Positions 27,416-37,465 of a stretch of DNA of 64,000 bases are shown one piece after another (within the stretch, counting starts at the first letter, position 1; every line of letters begins with the position of its first letter). Position numbers and translations under genes: made by a program. This stretch comes from JALHSW01 sp963720675 (GTDB lineage Bacteria > Actinomycetota > Acidimicrobiia > IMCC26256 > PALSA-555), in NCBI GenBank assembly GCA_963720675.1, contig CAVRGH010000003.1, forward strand, positions 186,001-250,000, read 5' to 3'. The notes under the pieces are model-generated. The model did no database searches and was not told the DNA's origin. It saw only the letters and a list, made by a program, of their open reading frames with translations.

Positions 27416-28774
27416 GTGCGCCAGCCGAAGTGCAAGCCGCTGGTCATCGCCGTGCGGGACGTGGTCGACATCGGACGCGACTGCGACGGGCTGCTCCTGT
27501 CGGACCCCGAGGTATCGCGTCGCCACGTCTCCCTGACCCTCGACGGCGATGCCGTGGTGCTCGAGGATCTCGGGAGCACCAACGGAACCATGCTCAACGG
27601 AACGACGATCACCGGCCCCGTGCACCTCGACGAGGGAGACGTCGCGCTCCTCGGCCGAACCGAGCTGCAGCTCTTGGCGGTCACCGGCCGCGGCCGCCCG
27701 GTGCGCAAGCCGATGCCCATCAGCGGGGCGGTCACGGGCGTCGTGACCGACCCCCGCAGCTCGCCGGCGGCCGGGGCCGTCGTGCGGGGGAAGGCCGACA
27801 CCTCCGGCGCCCGCATGACCTCGATCGACGCCATGGCCGACGCGGTCGACGAGGAGCAGGCCAAGGTCGCCAAGCTCGCCGCCGGCGGCGGCACGATCAC
27901 GATCGTGTTCTCCGACATCGAGGCGTCCACCACGATGGCGATGTCGTTGGGTGACACCAAGTGGTTCGAGGTGCTCGGCGAGCACAACGAGATCATCCGC
28001 CGGAACCTCAAGGCCCACGGGGGGACCGAGATCAAGTCCCAGGGCGACGGCTTCATGCTCACGTTCCCCGGCGCCCGGGCCGCCATGCTCGCCATGATCG
28101 ACATCCAGCGCGACCTGGCCGAGCGGGCCGCAGGTGGCACCGACGCCCCGATCCGTATCCGCATCGGGATGCACACCGGTGAGGCCATCGTCGACGCCGA
28201 GGGTGACCTCTTCGGCAAGCACATCATCATGGCGGCGCGGATCGGGGCGCTGGCCGAAGGCGGCCAGATCCTGGCGTCGTCGATCACCAAGGAGATCACG
28301 TCCAGCCGCGGCGACCTGGCGTTCGGTCCGGCGCAGGAGGTGACCCTCAAGGGCATCGAGGGCACCTACCAGGTGTACGAGGTCCTCTGGACCGATCCCG
28401 CCACGACCGACGATCGGGACGAGCACGCCGGCCGAGTGATCCCGGGCCCGGTCGGGGCCGGATCCGGAGGTCGAGCGGACCGCATGGAACCGAGGCTCCG
28501 TATGGAGTACCTTCTGACCACGGAGCGTGGTCGAGCCGTCGTGCACTTGGGCGCACGGCGGCAGGGACGCTCCCGAAACAGCAAGGGGTGCTGGGAGCTT
28601 GCGGTTGTCAGGGCGGCGCGCGACGCGCATGGGTGCAGCGGCATTTGCCGCCATGCTTGCTTGCCTCTCGTCGGCCGCGCTCGCGGTCGCCGCGCCCCTC
28701 ACCGACCCGTCGACGCCCGTCGGCGCGCAGGTCGGCACGCTCGACGTCACCCTCTCCGTCTCCGGGACGCCTGA
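27416..28774 (+). CDS. FHA domain-class III adenylate cyclase
   Basis: The N-terminal FHA domain (about residues 1-95) has the phosphothreonine-reading residues: IGRDCDG, SRRHVSL and STNGTMLNG. After a linker the cyclase domain (about 155-325) has metal aspartates in FSDIEAST and GDGFML, the substrate lysine in EIKSQGDG, and GMHTGEAI. In the transition-state motif the usual Asn is replaced (HIIMAARI) while the Arg is kept. It should make cAMP in response to binding a phosphorylated partner, likely the divergent kinase. Sequence past about 28395 looks non-native and overlaps the next signal peptide, so the true stop may be 28440 after an indel. GTG 27416 is the first usable start. Confidence 0.85.
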   Translation: MRQPKCKPLVIAVRDVVDIGRDCDGLLLSDPEVSRRHVSLTLDGDAVVLEDLGSTNGTMLNGTTITGPVHLDEGDVALLGRTELQLLAVTGRGRPVRKPMPISGAVTGVVTDPRSSPAAGAVVRGKADTSGARMTSIDAMADAVDEEQAKVAKLAAGGGTITIVFSDIEASTTMAMSLGDTKWFEVLGEHNEIIRRNLKAHGGTEIKSQGDGFMLTFPGARAAMLAMIDIQRDLAERAAGGTDAPIRIRIGMHTGEAIVDAEGDLFGKHIIMAARIGALAEGGQILASSITKEITSSRGDLAFGPAQEVTLKGIEGTYQVYEVLWTDPATTDDRDEHAGRVIPGPVGAGSGGRADRMEPRLRMEYLLTTERGRAVVHLGARRQGRSRNSKGCWELAVVRAARDAHGCSGICRHACLPLVGRARGRRAPHRPVDARRRAGRHARRHPLRLRDA

Positions 28775-31700
28775 CCCGAACCTCGGCGAGGGTGCGCCGT
28801 ACGTCGTCGCGGTCACCTGTCGCGCGCCGGCGGGCACGGTCGCCCAAGGTTCACTGACGTTCGACGGCCCGTCGACGAAGACCGATCAGTGATCTCCCGG
28901 TCGGCGCCACGTGCACCGCGGTCGAGACCACTGACGGTGGCGCGGACTCGGTCAGCATCGACCCATCCGCCGGCGTGACGATCGACGCAGGCGCGCCGGC
29001 GAAGATCAACGTGGCGAACGCGTTCGCCCCGGCGGCCGATCCGACGACGACGACGACCTCGACGCCGCGTGCGACGAATATCGACGGCACTCCGGCGCCG
29101 ACCGCGCTCCCGGGTCCTGCTCCTCTGCCCGACGACGATGGCGTTCCCGCCTCGATCGAGAACGGGGTCCCGAACGGCGGTGACGGCAACGGAGACGGCA
29201 TCGCCGACGCCGAGCAGGCGAACGTGGCGTCGCTGCCGAGCAAGTACGACGTGAACGGCGACGGCGCGTTGAACGACTACGTCACGATCGAGTCGCCGGC
29301 AGGCACGTCGATCGCGAACGCGCGCACCATGATCGTGCCCGCCGACAACCCGCCGCCGGATGGCGTCGCACTTCCCGCGGGCCTGATCGACTACGACGTC
29401 CACGTCATCGCCCCTGGCGACCGGGCGGACGTGAAGCTCTTCCTGCCCGACGGCACGCAGAGCGCCGTCTACATGCTCCAGAACGGCCAGTGGACGAACT
29501 TCGGCAACCACTCCACCATCGACGACACCGCGAACCGGGTCACGCTGCAGCTCGCTGACGGTGGCGCGGGCGACCGGAGCGGTACCGACGGCGTGATCCA
29601 CGACCCGGTCGGTGTCGCGCAACCCGGTGCGGCGAGCACGGTCACCATCCGCAACGAAGTGTTCCCGGACGGCTCCGCGCAGTCGTTCGGCTTCACGATC
29701 CTGGATTGCGGGAGCAACTCGAACCCCGGGACCTGCACCGCGACCGGGAATGTCCCTGCCTCACCGAACAACACGGTCGCGCTCGCCGACAACAGTGAGC
29801 ACACCTTCACGGTCGCGAACCCGAGCAACCGCTGGTTCCGGATCGGGGAAGCCGCCGTCGCGGGCTGGAGCAGGGTTGCCGTCACCTGCACCGGATCTGC
29901 CGGCGGCACGAACCAGCAGGTCGATGTCGCGAACGGCTTCGGCTTCGTCCGGCTCAACTCGTCCATCGGGGGCGCGTGCACGTTCTCGAACGCGGAGAAC
30001 CAGTCGATCTCGGTCGTGAACTCGACGACGCCGAGCGGGGAGCGGTCCGTTCTCCTTCACGCTCGAGCGCTGCGGGTCGACCAATGGCGTGTGCACCATC
30101 GTCAACGGGAACGAGCCGTGGAGCCAGCTCGCGGGGACGCCGAACCTGTTGGACACGCAGGTCAACACGTGGACGGACGCGAACACCAGCAACCAGATCA
30201 ACTTCGACGAGTGGTACCGACTGCGCGAGCCGTCGCTCCCGCCGAACTGGACCCTGAGCAGCATCAGCTGTAGCGGTGGCGCGAGCGTCCAGACGAACTC
30301 GCAGAACTCGAGCGTTCCCACGAACGGTGTCGTCTTCAAGATCCAGAACACGACTGGCCAGACGGGCATCGTGTGCACGTTCAACAACGCGTTGATCGCT
30401 CCTGGGGCCGACGGCACGATCTCGATCACGAAGCAGACGACGCCTGACGGAGCACCGGAGACGTTCACGATGCGGCTGCAGCGTTGCGGCGGCAGCACCA
30501 CGTCGAGCAACGCCTGTGACAGCGGCGACCCGTACGTGCCGACGGACCACCAGGCGATCTCGGATGGTCAGAGCGCCATCTGGGGCCCGGGTGCAGCGAA
30601 CATGAGCGTCCCGGGCCGCTTCGAGATCCGTGAGACCATGCCGCCGGGTTGGACGCTCGCCGACGTCGAATGCACCGGTGGCACCGGACTCACCCACGTC
30701 ACGCAGATCAACAACACGGCGAATGGCGTGACGCCTGCTCACGGTGTCCGATTCGGCGCCTCCGGTCTCACCCCAGGTGTCCAGTGCACGTTCACGAACC
30801 AGGAACCACAGCCCGGCACGATCACGGTCCACAAGGGCGGCACCCGCAACGGCGGCGGCCAGAACGGCACCAACTACGCGAACGGTCTGGGTGGCGCGTC
30901 GTTCGAGTACCAGACGTCGGCGGGGCCGACGACGACTGGCACCCCCTGTGCACGACCGACGGGTCGGGCGACTGCACCGGACCGCCCTCGCCGGTGCCCG
31001 CGGGCACCTACAACGTCCGCGAGCAGCCCGGTGGATCGCCCTCCGGGTGGACCGACGTCCCGTCACTGACCTATGGCGGGAACGGGAGCGGTGCGGGGAA
31101 CTCGGCGCACCCGTACGTCGGTACCGCGACCGTGCCGCCGAACGGTGGTTCGGCCGAGGTCACGATGGCCTCGAACCCGCTCGTGAGCGGGCGCGGGCAC
31201 CAGTTCATCAACATCGGAACAACCCGCCGCTGCCCACCGAGTGCGGGAGCAAGATCGCCTTGATCCTCGACCGCTCGGGATCGATCTCGGGCAGACTGCA
31301 GAGGTACCGGGATGCCGCGAACGGTTTCATCGACACGCTCGCGAACACCCCGACGCAGGTCCAGATCTACAGCTTCGGCAGCAACGCCATTGCGAACACC
31401 GGTGTGCTCGACCTCTCCCAACCCGGTGACGTCACTGCGGCCCACACCGCGATCACCAACGTCTACAACCTCTTCGGGGGCAGCGGTAACTTCGACGCCG
31501 CGTTCCAGGCGATCAGCGGCGGCTTCGACACCGCGTTCATCCTGACCGACGGGAACCCGACGAGTGGAACGGGAACGTCAACAACGCGGGGCTCCCGACG
31601 CTGAACAACATCGAGGCCAGCATCGCCTCGGCCAACACGGTGCGGACCTCGGCGCACATCATCGCCGTCGCCGCCGGAACCGGCGTCACTGCCCACCACC

Positions 31701-32358
31701 CTCCAGGTGATGTCGGGCCCCGGCGACTACGTGACGAACGGGCTCGTCGGACTCCAGCCGACGCTCGACTCGATCGCGAACGGCTGCTGCGGCGCGGATC
31801 CACGTGAAGAAGGTCGTCGGCGACACGCCCGCGGCGGGCTGGGAGTTCACCGGCACGACGCCGAACCCCGGCGTCGAGGTGTCCTACCCGGGGGGTCAGG
31901 TCACCGACGCCAACGGTGTGATGCGGGTGAACCTCGACTCGGTACCGCGGGCGGAGTCGACGGCGTCGAGGTCGCCGAGGATCTGGCGAGTCAACCGGGC
32001 TACGTGTTCTCGAGCGCGAGCTGCTGGAGCGACGAGTTCAACGGATCGCGAACCGGTCGGCCGGCGTCGGTGACCGGTGGGAGCGACCCTCCGTGACGTT
32101 GCCGACCGTTCATCGGAACGAGGACGTCTACTGCACGTTCAAGAACCTCCAGTCCGGGCACATCGTCCTGCAGAAGCACACGATCGGCGGTGACGGCACC
32201 TTCCACTTCACCTCGGCCGCGCCGGTCGGGGACGCACGACATCACCACGTCGGGCGGCAACGGTCAGGCCGGACCGATCGAGGTGCCGCCGAACACGACG
32301 ACCGGGTACTCGGTGACCGAGACGGACCCGTCGCCCGGCTTCGACGTTCACCGGTCCG
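28629..32358 (+). CDS. Giant VWA-containing surface protein, N-terminal half (many frameshifts)
   Basis: A signal peptide starts at ATG 28629 (FAAMLACLSSAALAVAAP). Reading continues through about a dozen single-base indels (near 28890, 30045, 30940, 31215, 31590, 31690, 31800, 31950, 32090, 32235, 32345). Parts seen: a DGNGDGIADAEQ calcium-binding-like loop at about 29180-29220; a choice-of-anchor-like segment (YDVHVIAPGDRADVKLFLPDG without the last residue); and several beta domains ending CTF(T/S)N. A von Willebrand A domain at about 31245-31790 has the MIDAS motif LDRSGSIS and ILTDGNP. Each frame change continues the same domain, so one protein with the next entry is the best reading. Confidence 0.6.
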
Positions 32359-35300
32359 GTGCAGTGCACCGACCCGATCGAAGGCAACGCGTCCGACGTC
32401 AGCGGCGGTCGCACCGCGGTGATCAAGGTCGACCCCGGCGAGACGGTGACGTGCACCTGGACCAATGCGAAGCGTCCGACGGTCACGGTCGAGAAGTCGA
32501 GCTCGGGTGGGGATGGGACGTTCGCGTTCGCGTTGGCGGGGTCCGGTGGTTCGACGAAGGATGTGACGACGGAGGATGGTTCGGGTTCGGCGACGTGGGG
32601 TCCGGCGGATCTGACGCCGGGTGGCACCTACACGTTGAGCGAGACGGTGTTGTCGGGTTGGGCGTCGCAGTTCACGGGGTGTGTGAACACGGCGGTGGAG
32701 GGTGATCCGGCGATCGGGACGGAGCTGGTCGAGGGTGTGGGGGTCACGTTGGACCCGCTGCCGGCCGGCGCGACGGTCGAGTGTTCGTTCACGAATGCGA
32801 AGCGTCCGACGGTCACGGTCGAGAAGTCGAGCTCGGGTGGGGATGGGACGTTCGCGTTCGCGTTGGATGGTCCGGGTGCTCCGGGGTCCCAGGATGTGAC
32901 GACGGAGGATGGTTCGGGTTCGGCGACGTGGGGTCCGGCGGATCTGACGCCGGGTGGCACCTACACGTTGAGCGAGACGGTGTTGTCGGGTTGGGCGTCG
33001 CAGTTCACGGGGTGTGTGAACACGGCGGTGGAGGGTGATCCGGCGATCGGGACGGAGCTGGTCGAGGGTGTGGGGGTCACGTTGGACCCGCTGCCGGCCG
33101 GCGCGACGGTCGAGTGTTCGTTCACGAATGCGAAGCGTCCGACGGTCACGGTCGAGAAGTCGAGCTCGGGTGGGGATGGGACGTTCGCGTTCGCGTTGGC
33201 GGGGTCCGGTGGTTCGACGAAGGATGTGACGACGGAGGATGGTTCGGGTTCGGCGTCGTGGGGTCCGGCGGATCTGACGCCGGGTGGCACCTACACGTTG
33301 AGCGAGACGGTGTTGTCGGGTTGGGCGTCGCAGTTCACGGGGTGTGTGAACACGGCGGTGGAGGGTGATCCGGCGATCGGGACGGAGCTGGTCGAGGGTG
33401 TGGGGGTCACGTTGGACCCGCTGCCGGCCGGCGCGACGGTCGAGTGTTCGTTCACGAATGCGAAGCGTCCGACGGTCACGGTCGAGAAGTCGAGCTCGGG
33501 TGGGGATGGGACGTTCGCGTTCACGTTGGATGGTCCGGGTGCTCCGGGGTCCCAGGATGTGACGACGGAGGATGGTTCGGGTTCGGCGTCGTGGGGTCCG
33601 GCGGATCTGACGCCGGGTGGCACCTACACGCTGACCGAGACGGAGGATCCGGCGTACGTGTCGACATCCACCGGGTGCACCTACTCGGTGAACGGCGAGG
33701 AGCTGGGTCCCATCGGCTCGCCTGGCGAAGGAGCGAGCGTCGACCTCGACAGCATCCCGGCGGGTGCGGACGTGACGTGCTCGTTCACCAACGTGCACAA
33801 GGCTCGGATCCAGGTGCGGAAGGTCACCGATCCCGCCGGCCAGCCCGACGAGTTCACGTTCTCCCTGAACAGCACGCCGCCGCAGCAGGTGACCGCCGCA
33901 GGCGACGACCCGAGCGCGACGGCGTTCTCGAACCTCGTGCCCGCCAACGTCGAGTACGCGGTGACGGAGACTGGCATCCCCGCGGGACCGCCCGCATGGG
34001 ACCCCAACGGTGGCGTCTGCCAGCAGGAAGTCGCGGGCGTGCTCACGGGCACCCCCGTCAACGCGGCCAGCGTGACCCCCGGGCCGGGCGAGACCTGGAC
34101 GTGCACGTTCACGAACACCAAGCGCGCCACGATCACCGTGAAGAAGCAGACGACACCGTCGAGTCCCGAACAGGGCTTCGACTTCAACCTCTCCGGCGGT
34201 CCGACCGCAGCGGACCCGATCACCGGTCTCACGTCCGGCAACGCCAACGGTCAGCAGTTCGCTCCGGCTACCGGAGTGAAGCCCGGCACGTACACCGTCG
34301 CCGAGGTGAACATCGACCCCGGCTGGTACCTCGACTCGTCGTCGTGTGACCGCGCCGATGTCGCGGGTGACGATGCGGCGTCGCCCACGACCCTGCAGGT
34401 GAAGGCGGGCGAGAACTGGATCTGCACCTTCCAGGACACGAAGTACGGGCAGATCACCGTGCAGAAGGTGACGAACCCGGCGCAGGATCCGACGAACTTC
34501 GACTTCGCGTTCACGGGGCGACCGGGCTTCCAGCTGGCCGATGGTGGGTCGCAGGCCGAGACGCTCTTGAAGCCCGGTGCGTACGACATCACCGAGACGG
34601 TGCCGAGCGGGTGGTCCTTGACCGGCGTGACCTGCGATGAGATCGCGCAGACGCCGGTGAACGGCAAGATCACGGTGAACCTGACCGCCGGGCAGAACGT
34701 CACTTGTACCTACACGAACACGAAGCTCGGCCAGATCACCGTGCAGAAGGTGACGAACCCGGCGCAGGATCCGACGAACTTCGCGTTCGCGTTCACGGGC
34801 CGTCCGGGCTTCCAGCTCGCCGGTGGTGGGTCGCACGCCGAGCCGAACCTGCTGCCGGGTGCGTACGACATCACCGAGACGGTGCCGAGCGGGTGGTCCT
34901 TGACCGGCGTGACGTGCGGTGAGGTCGCGCAGTCGCCAGTGAACGGCAAGATCACGGTGAACCTGTCTGCGGGGCAGGACGTGACGTGCACCTACACCAA
35001 CCTGAAGCTCGCGCAGATCACGGTGCGGAAGGTGACGACGCCGGCGCAGAACCCGACGAACTTCGCGTTCGCGTTCACGGGCCGTCCCGGCTTCCAGCTC
35101 GCCGGTGGTGGGTCGCACGCCGAACCGAACCTGCTGCCGGGTGCGTACGACATCACCGAGTCCGTGCCAACCGGTTGGGTGTTGACGAGCGTGGCGTGCG
35201 ACGGCGTGCCGCAGAGCCCCGTGAACGGCAAGATCACGGTAAACGTGGCCGCGGGGCAGAGCTCGACCTGCACGTACACGAACGTGCTCAATACCGCACC

Positions 35301-36243
35301 GTTCACGGTGCTGAAGGACTTCTCCGACGGGAACCCGGCAGCGGTCTCGGTGAGCGTGCAGTGCACCGCGGGATCCGTGTTCGCCAACGACTCGAGCGCC
35401 TCGGAGGCGGACCCGGCGCGCTTCACGGTGAGCGGTTTCGTGTCGGCGGCCGCGACCACGTGCACCGCAACCGAGTCGAACGTCCCGGTCGGCTACTCGA
35501 GCTTCGGTTCCTGCAGCGCGTCCCTCGCTGCGGGCACGTGCACGATCACCAATGTCCTGAACACCGCGTCGTTCATCGTGGGGAAGGACTTCACCGACGA
35601 CAACCCGGCCGACGTGACGGTGGCCCTGGAGTGCAGCGCCGGGAACGTCACGACCGTCGATCCCACCGCGTCCGAGTCCGATCCCGCGAACTTCACGGTG
35701 AGCGGGTTCACCAACCGAGCGGCGACGACGTGCACCGCGACAGAGTCGAACGTCCCGGCCAGCTACACGGATTCGGGGCCGTGCACGGCATCCCTCGCCG
35801 ACGGCGCCTGCACGATCACCAACACGCCCGTGGTCGTGGTTGCCGGGATCGTCACCAAGGTGTCGACGGACTCGGCGTTCCTGCGTCGTGCGCTGGTCGC
35901 GGGTGAGTCGGTGCAACTGTCCGGTCGCGTTCCGGCGGACTGCAGCCCGATCCTCCGCATCGACGGCCAGACCCTGGGGCCCGTCGACACGGCCCGCAAC
36001 GGCGACTTCGACCTCGCGGTGCCGACCCGAGACCTGTCGACGGGCAAGCACGTCGCGGAGGTCGCGTGTAAGAACCGCAATGCGGTGCTCGTGCGCAAGA
36101 CCTTCTGGATCGCCGCGCCGATCAGCAGCTCGAACATCCTCTTCATCGCGCTGGCGTCGCTGCTGGTGCTGTTCGGGATCGGCTGGGTCGCCCTCCGGAC
36201 CCTCGCCGGCAACTCCACCGAACCCCGACCCGTCGCTCCGTAG
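32359..36243 (+). CDS. Giant surface protein, C-terminal half: prealbumin-like repeats and membrane anchor
   Basis: 1,294 codons open without a break, and the true 5' end lies in the previous entry. Four about 110-residue domains (VTVEKSSSGGDGTFAF ... CSFTNAK), one variant, two or three different SpaA-like domains, three 94-residue domains (GQITVQKVTNPAQDPTNF ... CTYTN), two 90-residue domains (NVPxxY ... TCTITN) and a final domain lead to a single helix, SSNILFIALASLLVLFGIGW, and a short tail. The domains fit the prealbumin-like/SpaA fold used as stalks by Gram-positive adhesins. There is no LPxTG, so anchoring is by the membrane helix. A role in adhesion or envelope structure is inferred. 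Confidence 0.75.
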   Translation: MQCTDPIEGNASDVSGGRTAVIKVDPGETVTCTWTNAKRPTVTVEKSSSGGDGTFAFALAGSGGSTKDVTTEDGSGSATWGPADLTPGGTYTLSETVLSGWASQFTGCVNTAVEGDPAIGTELVEGVGVTLDPLPAGATVECSFTNAKRPTVTVEKSSSGGDGTFAFALDGPGAPGSQDVTTEDGSGSATWGPADLTPGGTYTLSETVLSGWASQFTGCVNTAVEGDPAIGTELVEGVGVTLDPLPAGATVECSFTNAKRPTVTVEKSSSGGDGTFAFALAGSGGSTKDVTTEDGSGSASWGPADLTPGGTYTLSETVLSGWASQFTGCVNTAVEGDPAIGTELVEGVGVTLDPLPAGATVECSFTNAKRPTVTVEKSSSGGDGTFAFTLDGPGAPGSQDVTTEDGSGSASWGPADLTPGGTYTLTETEDPAYVSTSTGCTYSVNGEELGPIGSPGEGASVDLDSIPAGADVTCSFTNVHKARIQVRKVTDPAGQPDEFTFSLNSTPPQQVTAAGDDPSATAFSNLVPANVEYAVTETGIPAGPPAWDPNGGVCQQEVAGVLTGTPVNAASVTPGPGETWTCTFTNTKRATITVKKQTTPSSPEQGFDFNLSGGPTAADPITGLTSGNANGQQFAPATGVKPGTYTVAEVNIDPGWYLDSSSCDRADVAGDDAASPTTLQVKAGENWICTFQDTKYGQITVQKVTNPAQDPTNFDFAFTGRPGFQLADGGSQAETLLKPGAYDITETVPSGWSLTGVTCDEIAQTPVNGKITVNLTAGQNVTCTYTNTKLGQITVQKVTNPAQDPTNFAFAFTGRPGFQLAGGGSHAEPNLLPGAYDITETVPSGWSLTGVTCGEVAQSPVNGKITVNLSAGQDVTCTYTNLKLAQITVRKVTTPAQNPTNFAFAFTGRPGFQLAGGGSHAEPNLLPGAYDITESVPTGWVLTSVACDGVPQSPVNGKITVNVAAGQSSTCTYTNVLNTAPFTVLKDFSDGNPAAVSVSVQCTAGSVFANDSSASEADPARFTVSGFVSAAATTCTATESNVPVGYSSFGSCSASLAAGTCTITNVLNTASFIVGKDFTDDNPADVTVALECSAGNVTTVDPTASESDPANFTVSGFTNRAATTCTATESNVPASYTDSGPCTASLADGACTITNTPVVVVAGIVTKVSTDSAFLRRALVAGESVQLSGRVPADCSPILRIDGQTLGPVDTARNGDFDLAVPTRDLSTGKHVAEVACKNRNAVLVRKTFWIAAPISSSNILFIALASLLVLFGIGWVALRTLAGNSTEPRPVAP
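32464..33640 (+). repeat. Four near-identical 330/333-base repeats in the surface protein gene
   Basis: Units start at 32464, 32794, 33127 and 33457 (spacings 330, 333 and 330). Copies 1 and 3 carry the GSGGSTKDV version; copies 2 and 4 carry the DGPGAPGSQDV version with one extra codon. The order is therefore A-B-A-B, a duplicated 663-base pair. Identity is close to complete, with a few changes such as ATWG to ASWG. Copy 4 diverges after about 33630. Confidence 0.88.
34441..35286 (+). repeat. Three 282-base repeats in the surface protein gene
   Basis: Units start at 34441, 34723 and 35005, exactly 282 bases apart. Each encodes a domain running from GQITVQKVT (or AQITVRKVT) to TCTYTN with FAFTGRPGFQLA inside. 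Copies 2 and 3 are the most alike in their first two-thirds. Confidence 0.8.
35290..35829 (+). repeat. Two 270-base repeats in the surface protein gene
   Basis: Units start at 35290 and 35560. Each encodes a domain from NTA(P/S)F to TCTATESNVP and a final CTITN. They are more diverged than the 330- and 282-base families. Confidence 0.7.
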
Positions 36244-36322
36244 CAGCCCACCGAACCGACCGGTCGCACCCGCTCGTGGCGGTCTATTCTCCGCGGGATC
36301 GGTCGATGGTTGGGAGGTGGCA

Positions 36323-37465
36323 GTGGGGGACGTGAGCGACGGCGGCGCGAGCATCCCGCCGAACTGCAGCACCGAGGACGCCGCTGACTCGCCCGTCGAG
36401 GAGCACGACGTCGCCGAGGTGACGCTCGTGGCCCGTGGCATCGCCACCGCGGTCGCGCCCGACGACGGGCTCACGACGCTCCAGGCCGAGCTCCTCGCCG
36501 CGATCGCCACCGCGCTCACCGGGGTCTCGGTCGACTACCTCACGCTGGCACCGCTCGGCCCCGACGAGCTGGCCGACGTCCTCGCCGACCGCGATCTCGT
36601 CTACCGCCAGCGCATCGTCCACCACATGGTGCTCGGCGAGCTGGTGCTCCGCCCGATCCCCACGGTCGTGGCGCACCGCGTCGCGAAGTACGCACAGGCA
36701 CTCGGCGTGCAGGACGACTTCGTGCGGGTCGCGCGCCGGTACGCGCAGGGCGCGTTCGGTCTCGCCTGGATGGATCTCCAGCGCAGTGGGTTCGTCGAGC
36801 ACGTCCAGGAGGCAGGCGGCGAAGCGGTGCACCCGCAGACGGCGGCCGCACCGTTCGAACCCGCACGCGTCGACCCCGAGCTCGCGGCGCGGTGGGCCGC
36901 GTTCGAGGAGCTGCCCGCGGGCACGCTCGGGCGTTCCGTCTGGGAGCTCTACGACAGCCGAGGCTTCGCGCTGCCGGGCACTCCCGGTGGTGCCCCCGAG
37001 TACCTCACTCAGCACGACTTCGTGCACATCCTTGCCGACTACGGCACCAACCTGAAGGGTGAGCTCGAGGTGTTCACCTTCATCGGGCGCGCCGATCCCG
37101 ACCCGAAGGGCTTCGCCTGGCTCGCGACCCTCATCGGGCTCTTCGAGACGGGTTACATCGAGGACACCGGCTTCTTCGAACGCGACGTGCACGAGCGCAA
37201 CATCCAGGCGCCCGGGATGCACCAGCGGATCGCCGACGCGATCCGACGCGGCAAGGTCGTGAGTCAGACGTGTGGCATCGACCTGTTCGAAGTCGACTAC
37301 CACGCGGTCGCCCACCAGCACGTCGACGAGGTGTGTGTGACGCTCGGAATCCCGAGCAAGTCGGCCGATGCACTCGAGGGTGGGTCAGCCGGCGCGTTCG
37401 ACCTCGCGGGCATGTCGGAGATCCAGCGCCGCTACGTGGAGCAACGCCAGGGAGAGAGCACGTGA
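36323..37465 (+). CDS. Coq4-like protein
   Basis: 380 residues from GTG 36323, with GGGAGG five bases before it. The N-terminal 50 residues are acidic and variable. The C-terminal half contains YLTQHDFVHILADYGTNLKGE, which resembles the HDxxHxL...E metal-binding motif of Coq4-family proteins, followed by helices with Gly/Leu pairs. Coq4 helps ubiquinone synthesis; a quinone-related or other metal-dependent role here is only inference. A histidine-rich VVSQTCGIDLFEVDYHAVAHQHVDE segment (19 of these residues are unusual for Coq4) lies near the end. Its stop overlaps the next start as GTGA. Confidence 0.5.
   Translation: MGDVSDGGASIPPNCSTEDAADSPVEEHDVAEVTLVARGIATAVAPDDGLTTLQAELLAAIATALTGVSVDYLTLAPLGPDELADVLADRDLVYRQRIVHHMVLGELVLRPIPTVVAHRVAKYAQALGVQDDFVRVARRYAQGAFGLAWMDLQRSGFVEHVQEAGGEAVHPQTAAAPFEPARVDPELAARWAAFEELPAGTLGRSVWELYDSRGFALPGTPGGAPEYLTQHDFVHILADYGTNLKGELEVFTFIGRADPDPKGFAWLATLIGLFETGYIEDTGFFERDVHERNIQAPGMHQRIADAIRRGKVVSQTCGIDLFEVDYHAVAHQHVDEVCVTLGIPSKSADALEGGSAGAFDLAGMSEIQRRYVEQRQGEST

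Noticed and set aside
32242..36519. Open frame of about 1,425 codons on the minus strand, with TRTILRRHI-type repeats
   Set aside because: It is antisense to the giant surface protein. Its arginine-rich repeats mirror the DNA repeats of the plus strand, and GC-rich codon use keeps the opposite strand open.
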